The position numbers and the translations under genes were made by a program. A stretch of 64,000 nucleotides of DNA from Geosiphon pyriformis (taxonomy: Eukaryota; Glomeromycota; Glomeromycetes; Archaeosporales; Geosiphonaceae). Positions within the stretch are counted from its first letter, which is position 1. Every line of letters begins with the position of its first letter. Of this stretch, positions 1 to 10,059 are shown piece after piece. The notes beneath the pieces are model-generated. The model did no database searches. It saw nothing but the letters and a program-made list of their open reading frames with translations, and was not told where the DNA came from. The stretch is from contig JAAOMT010000699.1 in the NCBI GenBank assembly GCA_016748015.1, positions 138,420-202,419 on the forward strand. The letters run 5' to 3'.

Positions 1-351
1 GAACTTTGCTATTTTCTACAATTTTGCTGAACTAAAGATACATTTTGGCAAACTATAAGTTATTTCGGTGAACTATTAGATATTTCGGTGAACTATCAAT
101 TATTTTGGCGAATTTCTACAAATTTCAGTGAACTTTTTGAATGTTACATAGTTCGGAGTATTGCATAATTGATCATCGCAATTAGGTTACATTGGTGTTG
201 TGTACAATTTGGGTTATTAATTAAATGATAATTTTGGACATTTTTGCTAATATAATAAGTGATTATTTAAAATGATAATATATGCTAATTAATGATAGGA
301 ATTATAAGATAATTTCATGCTAAATAATATCTCTAATTTCGTCTGGTAACA
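1..351 (-). repeat. 3' LTR of gypsy copy A (partial, runs off the window)
   Basis: This stretch aligns without gaps to 5164-5514. By eye there are about 17 differences in 351 positions, all transitions. The LTR boundary is the TGTTAC at 351 (minus strand). The remaining part, about 630 bases judging from the full 983-base copy, lies left of the window. Confidence 0.93.
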
Positions 352-997
352 TAACCTTCTCCTCAAGACTGAGCTCTGTCGAAGTCCAAGTACTGTCTGT
401 TTTTTCCAGATAATAATCCAAAATTATTGAAGAAATTTGGTCTGAAAATTGTTGAAATTTCAGTTCTGTGAGCTTTTCAATGTATTGAATCTTCAAAGGT
501 TGAAAAATCAGGTTTTGTAGTACGTTTTCACAGGTGTGGAATAGGTCATAAAGTCTAAGAGTGGCTCTAAGCCTGTAGTGACTGTTTTTTGATCCAGCTG
601 TTGTCTTAAATTCGTTGTGGAGTTGTTTCTGAACAGCTTCTTTTGTGAGGTTTGCTGTTGTAAGTTCCAGTTTCCATTCGTAGAGTGTTTTTCCAATGTG
701 AAAATATCTATAAATTGGAGGATATTTAGTGTTTTCCTCATTGAGACACAGTTGAAGTTTTTGTTGGATTGTAGCATTTGGTGGAATACTAATCGGAGTG
801 AGCATTAGGTTTTTTCTTAAAGCAAGCTTTAAAAGTTCTGGCAGATGAATTCCAGTATAACTTCTTGTGTTCTTTTTATATAGGTGATATTTTCGTGAGT
901 TTGGGGCTAAATTTGTAACTACTTCTGTTTGGGTATAATTAATGTGGTTTCCAGTAACAATAATAGATAATTTGGGTATTGTTTTTAAAGCTAACAT
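320..997 (-). CDS. Extra ORF of the gypsy element, unknown function
   Basis: This is an uninterrupted 225-residue frame downstream of the integrase. I do not recognise it. It has no transmembrane segment, so it does not look like an envelope protein. The protein is basic and rich in Leu, Lys and Thr; the C-terminal half (from about residue 130) is the best conserved part. Its last eleven codons and stop lie inside the 3' LTR. The decayed copy B carries the same protein in recognisable form at about 15660-16312, also ending in its LTR, which argues that it is a true component of the family rather than a chance ORF. Antisense to the host, accessory replication or RNA-binding roles are all possible. 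It stays open while the neighbouring integrase has five stops. Confidence 0.7.
   Translation of the reverse strand: MLALKTIPKLSIIVTGNHINYTQTEVVTNLAPNSRKYHLYKKNTRSYTGIHLPELLKLALRKNLMLTPISIPPNATIQQKLQLCLNEENTKYPPIYRYFHIGKTLYEWKLELTTANLTKEAVQKQLHNEFKTTAGSKNSHYRLRATLRLYDLFHTCENVLQNLIFQPLKIQYIEKLTELKFQQFSDQISSIILDYYLEKTDSTWTSTELSLEEKVMLPDEIRDII
355..364 (-). other. Polypurine tract of gypsy copy A
   Basis: The minus strand reads GAGGAGAAGG a few bases before the 3' LTR begins. This is where plus-strand DNA synthesis of an LTR element is primed. It overlaps the coding sequence of the extra ORF. Confidence 0.6.
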
Positions 998-1129
998 TAG
1001 TTTTTGGGATAATTGTTAAATGTTTTGAGGAATAGTCATTATAAGCAATTGAAAAAAATAAAATTTATTTTTGTTTTTGTTTTTGTGAGATTGTTTCTAA
1101 ATTATAAGAGAATGACTAGTAAAATTAAA

Positions 1130-2646
1130 TTAAGTGTTCAGGTTGGAAGGTTGTTCAATGACAACTATTGGTTCTAAGTTTCGGGGAATATTTTCAAAAC
1201 TGACCAAAGAGGAATGTGTACCAATTTGTAGAATTAATGGTTCAGGATTGTTTCTGGAATGATAGTGTTTCAAATGATCTCCATGTGCAACTTTTGCTAG
1301 GATTTTGTCATCAAGTCTTAGCTTGTATGATCTATTGCCTAGGTCTTCATGGATAAAAAATGGTCCATCCCATTTATTTTCAAATTTTCTATTTCATTGT
1401 TTTTCAGCTTTAGTTTTGTGTAAGAGAACTTTGTTTCCAATTTTGAATTTATTGATGACTGAAGGCAATTTGTCATCATGCTGTTCTTTTTGTTGAGCTT
1501 GGAAGTGTTCAATATGGGTGGCTGTTATTCGTCATTTTCCTTCCAATGTACTAAGCAGAGTGTAGGCTCTTCGCTGAAGCGTTTTTTAGAAATTGTTTTT
1601 ATCAATCAGTTGTGCTGGGTATGTTTCCACTGTAAAACTAATTGGTAACGTTGCCGTCCTTCCATAAGTTAAATCAAATGGTGTGTGTTTTGTGGTATCT
1701 TGTTTTAATGTCCTATATGCTAGTAATACTGATGGAATAAAGAGATCCCATTCTTGCTCAAAATCGGTTGAGACTTTGGCTAATAACTCACACAATGTTC
1801 TGTTAAAATGTTCCACAAGTTCATTTGTTTGTGGATGGTAAGGCGAAGACAGAGGTCTTTTGACATTGAATCATTCACAAATTTTTTGTATCAGGTTGTT
1901 CACAAAGTGTGTTCCCTGATCAGATAAAAGTTCAATTGGACATCTATGTCTACAAATGATGTCTTCATAGATGAAATTTGCTACTGATTTTGCATCTGCT
2001 CATTGAATAGCTCTGGCTTTAGGCCATTTAGTAAGATAGTCTACAGCTACTGTAATATAACGGTTTCTTTGAGTGGTGATAGATAATGGTCTGACTAAAT
2101 TGATACCAACTCTGTTAAAAGGCTGTCCAACTTTGATTGGATTTAAAGGTTCTGTAGGGCGAGTTCCTCCTCTTTTTTGACAACTATCACAAGATTCGAC
2201 ATATTCGTGAATGTCTTTTCTCATTCGAGGCCAAAAGTAGTATTCTAGTATTTGTTGGGTGGTGCTATCTTTTCCGAAGTGTGCTAATGAAAGATCCGAG
2301 TGCATGTTGTATAAAATGGTCTCTTTTTCCTGTTCTTGTATTAATCTGAGTGGTTTGGTTGGGTTTTTGAAATTTCGATAATAGATAATGTTGTTGTGTA
2401 GAAAATATTGTTTGGCTTGTTGTTTTAACCAATGTTTTTCATCTGGAGACCAATCTGTTGGGATTGTTAATGTCTCCAAATATTGTTTGAGATTGTTGTA
2501 GTTTTCGGGGTTCATTGTTTGTTGTTTTGATGCTGTTAATTCAAATGGGTGTTGGTTTTGTTTCTAATCTTGCCTCATCCTTGAGAGACAATCAATGTTG
2601 GTATGGAGTTTTCTTGGTTTGTGGTGTACAATGTATTGGTAATTAG
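1130..2646 (-). pseudogene. Integrase (with RNase H tail) of gypsy copy A, nonsense-mutated
   Basis: One frame runs from an RNase H end (VHHKP...LHTN...CLSRM, about 2570-2640) through an integrase. The HHCC zinc-binding part lies at about 2170-2330 (ending ESCDSCQKR), followed by the core (VAVDYLTKW, LSDQGTHF, HPQTNELVEHFNR) and the C-terminal part. Nonsense codons in this same frame sit at 2000-2002, 1871-1873, 1532-1534 and 1394-1396 (all TGA), 1586-1588 (TAA) and about 2555 (TAG). No frameshift is needed. The TGA codons fit CGA to TGA or TGG to TGA transitions. The first catalytic Asp of the DDE triad appears as Asn (GINLVRPL where GxDLxGPL is usual). The enzyme is dead. Confidence 0.9.
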
Positions 2647-4485
2647 CTAAAAATCCTGTTCTTCCAGCATTATTAAATAACTGGGTTGAGTGTAGTAATG
2701 GTTGGATCTTGGTTGAGTGGTATTTTGGAGAACCAATTGGTTGTTTAAACTGATTTTACTGTTGTTTACTTGGTATTGGTTTTGTGGTGTGAATTGATTT
2801 TGTGTAATCAGTCTTCGAGCAGGTACTTGATAATGTTGTGTAGGTGGTTGTTGGTATTGCTGTTGGATTGGTTGTGAGGTGGACTGATAATAGTTATTTT
2901 GGTATTGGGATCTTGGTGGATAGTAAGCTGGTAGTAATGGTTGATAATAAGATTGCTGTGGTGGAGAGTAATATTGATTACCCCTATTTTGTTGGTCTCG
3001 TTGCAGCTTTCTACAATCTTTTTTCCAGTGGCCAGAGATTCCACAGTAATGGCAATTCTGGGGCTGGTTATTGGAAAGTGGTGCAAAGTTATTTTGATTT
3101 CGTCTTTGGGATGGTTGATATCTTTGGGGTTGTTGTTGTTGTTGATTGGTAAAATAGTTTTCAACCTTCTTTGTGAGTTGGTCAATTTTTTCCTCAGCTG
3201 CTGAGCTGGTTTTTCCAATTGCCAAATTTACAAGTTTTGTACGATTGGCTTCTTTTATGGCCATTTCGTATCTTTTTGCATGCTGTATTGCAAAGTTTAA
3301 ATCTTCTGGCGCATGTGGGCAAACCTTTTTAATTAGTTTATCTTTTAGACTAGCGATAAATTGATCCAAGATTTGAGCATTGGAATAATAATCATTTGTC
3401 TCAAGTTGGCAAATTCGTCTGAGAAGTTTGTTGAATTTCCCAATATAAGTCATAACGGATTTGGAGGGTTTTTGTTTGATATTTCGAAAACAATTGCGAA
3501 GAGTGATAGAGGTATTATTGTCAGTGAACTGTTCAAGGAAAGCTGCTTTGAAAGCATTCCAATCATTAAATGGGGCAGCAAGGTTTTCAAACCATTCTCC
3601 TGCTGTTCTTTTGAGAAAGTAGGGAATTGTTCTTAACATTCTGGCAGCGTTCCATCCATTTGCATCTCCAGCTTTAGTAACTTGGTCAAGCCATTCTTGG
3701 GGACTGGTCTCAATATCTTTTCCATTGAATTCAGGGATTTTTGCGATGTATGTTGTCATTTCATCTTCTTCATTTTCACTGTCTATTGATCCTTCTTCAG
3801 TTATTTCAGAGTTGTTTTCTTTGTTTGCTGCTGTCTCAGAGTGTTCACTTTGATTTTCAGCTAGAAAATCAAGAAGATTGGAACTAGTTTGAAGGGGTTC
3901 TTGTTGTTTGGTGGGACTTCTATGTGATGTAAAATCTTCTGGTCTTGCAAATCGATTCAAGGGTGAATTAGGTGTTTGTGCTTGTGCAAGTGAAGCTGGA
4001 AAAGGTGTGATAGTAAGTAGAAGTTTTGAACTGGTTCCTTGTTCAGGTGTTTGTAAATGTTTGGCAGTTGTTTTCAGTAGTGTTGGAGTATTTGGGGTGG
4101 TTCTTAAATATTGCTTTAATTTGTTTTTGTTGTTTGTTTCTGTTTCTGATTCAAAATTAATGGTGTATTGAGACTGCACTGGATATGTTTCTTTACAGTA
4201 TTTGATAATATTAAAATTAAGTTCGTGAAAGTAAGTGGCAAGTATTTCACTATTAAGGTCTTCAGTTCCCAACTGTGAATAGTGTGCTAAATTATTGTAA
4301 AGGTTGCTTTTAACTTCTGAGATATTGTAATTTCCAAAAAGATAATTGTTGATGCGGTTTTCAATGTATTAGTATACTGATTTCTTGACAACTTCAATTC
4401 CTTCTGGAATGTTGAATCTTTGCTTGCAGTGAGTGTAAATTGATTGGTAATACTCTAGAGTTGTTGCGTCTGGTGTGATTGCCAT
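2647..4485 (-). pseudogene. Gag polyprotein of gypsy copy A, one premature stop
   Basis: The frame opens at the ATG at 4485, shortly after the primer-binding site, and runs 612 codons with a single TAA at 4369-4371 (codon 39), plausibly from CAA. An alternative in-frame ATG at 4272 would give 541 residues. The middle part is a retrotransposon capsid domain (WLDQ...WF..L...AFLEQF), and a CCHC zinc knuckle (CHYCGISGHWKKDC) lies at about 3020-3060. The remainder is Gln-, Asn- and Tyr-rich low complexity. The gag stop directly abuts the deletion junction that removed protease and RT. Confidence 0.9.
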
Positions 4486-4511
4486 TTTGAATTTGTTTTT
4501 TGCTGTATTAT

Positions 4512-4529
4512 TTCCATGGGAGAGCACCA
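4512..4529 (-). other. Primer-binding site of gypsy copy A
   Basis: Two bases after the 5' LTR end, the minus strand reads TGGTGCTCTCCCATGGAA. It begins with the TGG expected to pair with the CCA end of a tRNA. I cannot name the tRNA. A similar TTTGGTGCTCC occurs near 10063 in copy B. Confidence 0.6.
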
Positions 4530-4531
4530 AA

Positions 4532-5514
4532 TGTTACCGGAGGTTTTTGGTCTCTTTTCTGTAATGTTGTTGATACTTATTTGCTGTGAATTCACGTTTT
4601 CTGGATGTGATTGAACCTCCAGTAACTGAATTTATCTTCAAATTATCTCCTATAATTTGAACTTGCTGGGCTTATGAATGGAATGGCCAATTTCTTGCCA
4701 GTTACTTTATGTAGTTATGTTGTAGTAAACATCAACTCTTTCCCAGGAATTGCTCATTTGGAAGCTCACTAAAATGTATAGTTACTTTGCTGTGAAAGTC
4801 AACTCTTCTACAGGAATCTCGTCTGTAGGCTACCCTAATGATTGTAATAAGAAAATAAAAGAAAAATAAAAGAAATGTAAAAGAAATAGAATTTTATCAA
4901 GGGAAACGTTTTCTATCCAGGCCTGGAGTCAATAACAGTTTACTGAAATTGGTAGCTAATCAATTTCGAAATGTTAGTTGGGTTTTGGGGATTTTCCAAG
5001 TACAATAATTTAGAAAATTTGGTTTTTCGAATTATTTGATATTTATTTCTTTTTGTGTGTATAGAAAATGGTTTGTAAAAGATAAATCTAAAGTAAGATA
5101 CATTTTCTCGAAGAGAGAAGCTCTTCTTTTATACAACTTGTCATAACACTATTCTATGAACTCGAACTTTGCTATTTTCTACAATTTCGCTGAATTAAAA
5201 ATACATTTCGGCAAACTATAAGTTATTTCGGTGAACTATTAGATATTTCAGTGAATTATCAATTATTTCGGCAAATTTCTACAAATTTTGGCGAACTTTT
5301 TGAATGTTACATAGTTCGGGGTATTGCATGATTGATCATCACAATTAGGTTACATTGGTGTTGTGTACAATTTGAGTTATTAATTAAATGATAATTTTGG
5401 ACATTTTTGCTAATATAATAAGTGATTATTTAAAATGATAATATATGCTAATTAATGATAGGAATTATAAGATAATTTTATGCTAAATAATATCTCTAAT
5501 TTCGTCTGATAACA
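4532..5514 (-). repeat. 5' LTR of gypsy copy A (983 bp)
   Basis: Full LTR, from TGTTAT (5514, minus strand) to GTAACA (4532). It contains a poly-A-like stretch (AATAAA variants near 4855-4870) and short GAACTA...TTTCGG repeats at its inner right part (about 5164-5300). It aligns to 1-351 and, in drifted form, to 16278-17209. Confidence 0.92.
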
Positions 5515-8420
5515 ATGCTCTAAAGAAAAACAGGGAGCTTTAGTTGGTACTACAGAATATGTGCAAAGCTTATAATTCAGTGAGCTGGCATTATTTGCAA
5601 GCAAGCTTGTGTTACATCAAAATGTGTGAATGTTTTATCCAATTTTTTGGCAACATTCATGGGGACTGGATCAACAGAGTGATGACTGACTTTGGGCTTT
5701 TGGATAGTTATAGAGTACATGATAGGTTAGATCAAGAAAAGATTTTTTCTTCACTGCTTTAGAGAATATTTTATGATCCACTTTTGTGTGAAGTAAAAAA
5801 GCATGAGCAATTATGCGGATATAGAATTGATTCTAGGTTTGTAGCAAAATCTGGCAGGATTGAGATGAGTGAAGGAAAAACCTCCTTTTTGGCTGCAGAT
5901 GCTTTTGTTAATGATACAATTTGGGTTAAAAGTAGTCAGGCATTTATGCAATATATTTTGAATATTGCAAATGAATTTTTTGTGATCAACAACATCTCAA
6001 TTAATAACAATAAGACGGTAGCAATTTTTATCAATCGAGGAGTTAAAAATGCTTTACTGTTAATTAATGGAGTACCTATTTTTATTGCTAAAAAGGGTAA
6101 ATCACACTGATACTTGGGTATCTTTCTGTCAACTAAGAGTCTCTCTAAGCCCAGTTTGGCTCAAGTCCATAAGAATGTCAGGTTTTTTTCTAATATAGTG
6201 TTAAGGAAAGCTATTATGGACAAACAATTCTGTTATTTGGTTTTAGCAGTTTTACAGCCCATTGTTAGCTATCATACACAATTCAGTTTTATTTCTTTAG
6301 GTGTGTGTTATAAGTGAGATATCATAATTAGAAAAAGCCTCAGAGCCAAAGCTGGTTTACCATATGACTTCCTTAGTAAGGTCTTGTACCACCCTTCTTT
6401 ATATGAGTTGAAGCCTTTTGAGCAAGTGCAGTCTGAAGAGAAACTGGTGTCACTGATTTTATTTTCTAATGGCTATGGTATTCTTGAACATTTATTTAAT
6501 TATAGATTTTTGGATTTGCAAGTTCTGGGATGGTCTCCTTTGAATCCTTTGCAATTTCCTGTTAGGTTGCATGTTAGTTCTATTAACAATTTCTTGGCAG
6601 GAGTAATGAAGATTTTTTTGGAAAATGATTTATCTTTAACGAACAATTTATTTTGTGCCTTTCATAAGCCTGGTAATTTCCTAATGTCTAGCATTCTGGG
6701 TCAGTCTTTGTATTACAAATCTATTTTTTCATTAAAGTGTTTTGGTGTTGCTTTTGGTAACAGAATTCTTGACAAGAAAGAAAAAGTGATGGACTGGAAA
6801 ACATTTTGGTATTAGAAATAATTAGACCCGAGGAGCCCTGTGTCTTACTGGTTTTCTTTGATGTCTGATTTTATGAACAATTGTATTTTTTTGGAGATCG
6901 GAGCTGCTACTGCTACTAAGGAGGATGTGCTAAGTGTTTTGGATTCTGATAGGCTCTCTGAAGTTCGTGATAGTCTGTTGGAGATATGGTCTGATTGTAT
7001 TGAGGTTTATATAGATGGGTCTTTGAAGTGTGCTGGTTCTGTTGGAGTGGCAGATGGAGCAGCTGCAGATGCAGGCATTGGAGTAAAAGTCACTGGACTT
7101 TTGTCCTCTACTTTAGCTGAACTGTAAGCTGTGATGTTGGTCTTGGAGTGTGTTCCATCCTCTTGCTCAGTAGTTTTATACTCAGATAGTTGATCTGCAA
7201 TTGATGCCTGTATTTCTGAGGCTTCTTTGACTACACCTGACTTCTGTAACCAATGTTAGATTGAAAAATTGCAAATTGCCAATCTTCTTAAGAACAAAAA
7301 TATTTCAATTAAGTAGGTAAAGATTAAAGAACATTCAGATATATTGGGCAACATAAGGGCTAATGTGCTGGCTAATAAGACTATTTCTTCATCTCTTTTT
7401 TTGCCAGTTAATATCTGGAAGAGGTTTCTAGTTGCTGAAAAAACTGCCATATCTGGCAATGTTTGTCATTTTGCCCAGAACTTACACCAGTTAATATGCT
7501 GCACTCATTGGAAAGCTGGTCCTGGTTTTGATATAGTTCCAAATGTTTTGATTAAGGAGATAGATTGGGATATTACTGCAACAATTTGGCATTCTGATTT
7601 ACACATGCTTTCTGGGTTTACTAGTAGGAAGTCAGCCAATTTATGCATGTATTTAATGAAAGCTATATATAGACGGCTGCCAGTTGCAATTAGAAAAAGA
7701 TTGTATAGTAGAAGTTATCCTGGTGTTTTGTGTTTGCTATGTGGCAAGGTAGAGTTCTCTGATCATGTTTTCACTTGTTCTGGTAACTCTGGTCTCCATG
7801 GGAACATTTTGGTTGAAGCTGCTAATAAATGAATGTTGATGTCTAGTCTTTTGAATTCATCTTCTTCTGCTATTTTGCTCTTGCTCTTGTCATGTTCTTT
7901 GAATGTGGGTCTTTATACAGCAGTATACAAGGATTTTGTAATAAAAAATTGGTATGCTGAAGCTGTTTCAGTTTTTGAGAGAAAAAAGAAAGCTATTCAA
8001 ACCCTAGTGGAATTCATTAGATTTGTGGTGGAATTGCAGTGCACTCAGATATGGACTGTTAGAACCAAGCATAGAGCAGAAATAGAAAAGACTAATTTGG
8101 TTGGAGATAATGGTGTGATTTCTGGCTTGTTCAGCAGTATAGTTTCTACATTGTCAGCTGGTATTGTCTACATGCTTGGTATTATTGAATCTTTTGCTGT
8201 TAAGTTTGGTAGGCACAAATTGTGTTGTTTTTTCTCAGATTTAGGTGGTGATGCTTTTGTTACCATAGGTGTATAGTGTTGCCTTGTTTGGCCCAAGTGG
8301 CTGGCCATATGTAGTCTGTGCATAAGCTGCATTTAGTTGGTTCTACTTAGTTTGGTTTTATGTATTAAATAGCAGTTGGACTTTATTCGTAAAACTTGTA
8401 ATAAAAAAATAAAATAAAAT
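5515..8420 (+). pseudogene. LINE (non-LTR retrotransposon) ORF2: RT, RNase H, zinc finger; decayed
   Basis: A single frame (codon starts divisible by 3) is readable from 5517 to the stop at 8274-8276 with no frameshift. It is broken only by nonsense codons, for example at 5541, 5760, 6108, 6315, 6813, 6819, 7125, 7191, 7257 and 7314. Order: palm of reverse transcriptase (KAYNSVSWHYL at 5567; catalytic motif as FVND near 5920, where FVDD is expected), thumb region, RNase H (VYIDGS near 7005; a late VKIKEHSD), and a CCHC-type finger (CLLCGKVEFSDHVFTC, about 7735-7782). The 3' tail ends in an A-rich run near 8400-8420. The 5' half is missing because gypsy copy A interrupts it at 5514. Many stops sit where Trp, Gln or Arg is expected (TGG, CAA, CGA). 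Confidence 0.9.
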
Positions 8421-10059
8421 TAGTTATTTTATTATTTTAAAAATAAATAATTTATAAAAATTTAATAATTTTTATTAAAAATAAAATTAATAATAATTTA
8501 ATATTAACAACATTAAAAAAAATAACTAAAATTTTTGGTAATATTTAATGTTTTTCAAAAATTTAGTACAATAAAAAAAATTATATTAATAATTATTTTT
8601 AATATAATAATTTTAAAATATTATTAGTTATTTATACTTATTATAAATAAAAATTTAAAATCTTAAATAAAATTTTAGTTGTAAAAAACTTTACAAATAT
8701 TTTAAAAATTAAATTAATCTTAAAAATTACAATATTACAAAAATAAAATATAATTTTCTTAAAATTTTAATCTATTATTTAACAAAATAAATAGAAATTA
8801 TTAATTTTAATATTTATTAAAGAATTTAATTATAATATTATCAAATTTTATAAAAAAATATTCAGTTAACCATTAATTTTTGCTTAACTTAAAATTAAAT
8901 TTAAAAATAATAATAACAAAAAACAAAAAAATTTAATAATTTATTTAAATAATTTACAACATATTAAAAATAATTGTAAAATATTTACAAATTACTATTT
9001 TTAGTTATATTATTTCTAAAATTATTTATAAAAACTTAAATACTTAATTTATTATTTGTTTATTTTTTAAGATCAAAAAATTTTAAATTACTAAAAAATC
9101 TAATTTAACAACCAAAATTAATTTACATTAATATTAATTTAATTATTTATTTAAAAAAAATCAAAGCAATTAAAATTTTTAAGCTTATTTTAAAAACAAA
9201 AAAAAAAATTTTTAACTATTTTTTATATTGCCAAAATTCCAAAATTTTTAAAAAAAATACTGAAACTAGTTTTTAAAAATGGTATTACTCATAGAAAAAG
9301 CATACAAAAAAACAATAAAAAAAACAGATAAACTAATAAGAGAATAGTAGTTAACACATAAACACATTGTTTGAAAAATTATAATATATTGCTCGAAAAT
9401 GAAAGCAATCTTGTAGAACCCAAATTATGTATATATAACAAGAGTGTTAAAAGCAGAAAAAACAGAATTAATACCAAAATTTCCTATTAAAAACATCTTA
9501 GTTAGAATTATCAATATTAATAAAATAATTATTTACTATCTAAATTATTCTTTATATTATTAACAGTTTATATTAATAGTATTCAATATTTAATTACACT
9601 GGAATAATAGTTCTTAATCATGACTATTAATGGAATACTAACTTTTCTTGCCTTGGCTTATTTTTTATTTCATTTTTTTTATTTTTTTTATTTTCTTTTT
9701 CTTTTATTGTTGATTTACTAATTGATTTAAAAAAATTAATGTACAGGATACTAATATCAAAATATAGCATTGGTAAAAAACCCAGAAATAAGAGTAAACA
9801 CTCAGAATTAAGAATAGCTTATTAAGAGATTACCAGCTACTACACCAAGAAAAAAATTGTCAGAATTGCAATTCTGGGAAGTGACAGACATCAAAACAAA
9901 ATACATACTAAAAAACATTAATAAAAAAACTCTCTATTGAATTTCTGTCTATTGTACAAAAGACTTAACCCAAAACCTTTAGATATTACCAACACAATTT
10001 CAACTATTAAGCACCAAGTTACAGATTTGTTATTTGATTTAAGATCCTAAATAATTACC
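8421..10059. other. AT-rich stretch without recognisable genes
   Basis: Very AT-rich DNA between the LINE end and gypsy copy B. The 5' LTR of copy B should lie in the last kilobase, but I could not align it with the family LTR. Stretches at 9360-9460 and 9780-9960 are a little richer in G and C. No ORF is credible here. Confidence 0.6.

Larger units (their letters stand above)
1..5514 (-). mobile_element. Ty3/gypsy LTR retrotransposon, copy A, internally deleted
   Basis: Two long terminal repeats in the same orientation (1-351, cut by the window start, and 4532-5514) flank gag, an integrase frame and an extra ORF, all read on the minus strand. LTR termini are TGTTA and TAACA. A primer-binding site follows the 5' LTR and a purine tract precedes the 3' LTR. 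Protease, reverse transcriptase and most of RNase H are absent: only about 130 bases separate the end of gag from the start of the integrase ORF, and these encode just an RNase H tail. The element is therefore non-autonomous. It lies within the LINE at 5515-8420. Confidence 0.93.

Noticed and set aside
1130-2646. TGA read as Trp (altered code) in the integrase frame
   Set aside because: TGA also ends intact host genes here (F-box gene, lipase-like gene at 37.6 kb), TAA and TAG stops occur in the same frame, and CGA to TGA transitions explain the pattern.
2844-4171. Plus-strand ORFs opposite gag
   Set aside because: Antisense shadows of the gag coding sequence.
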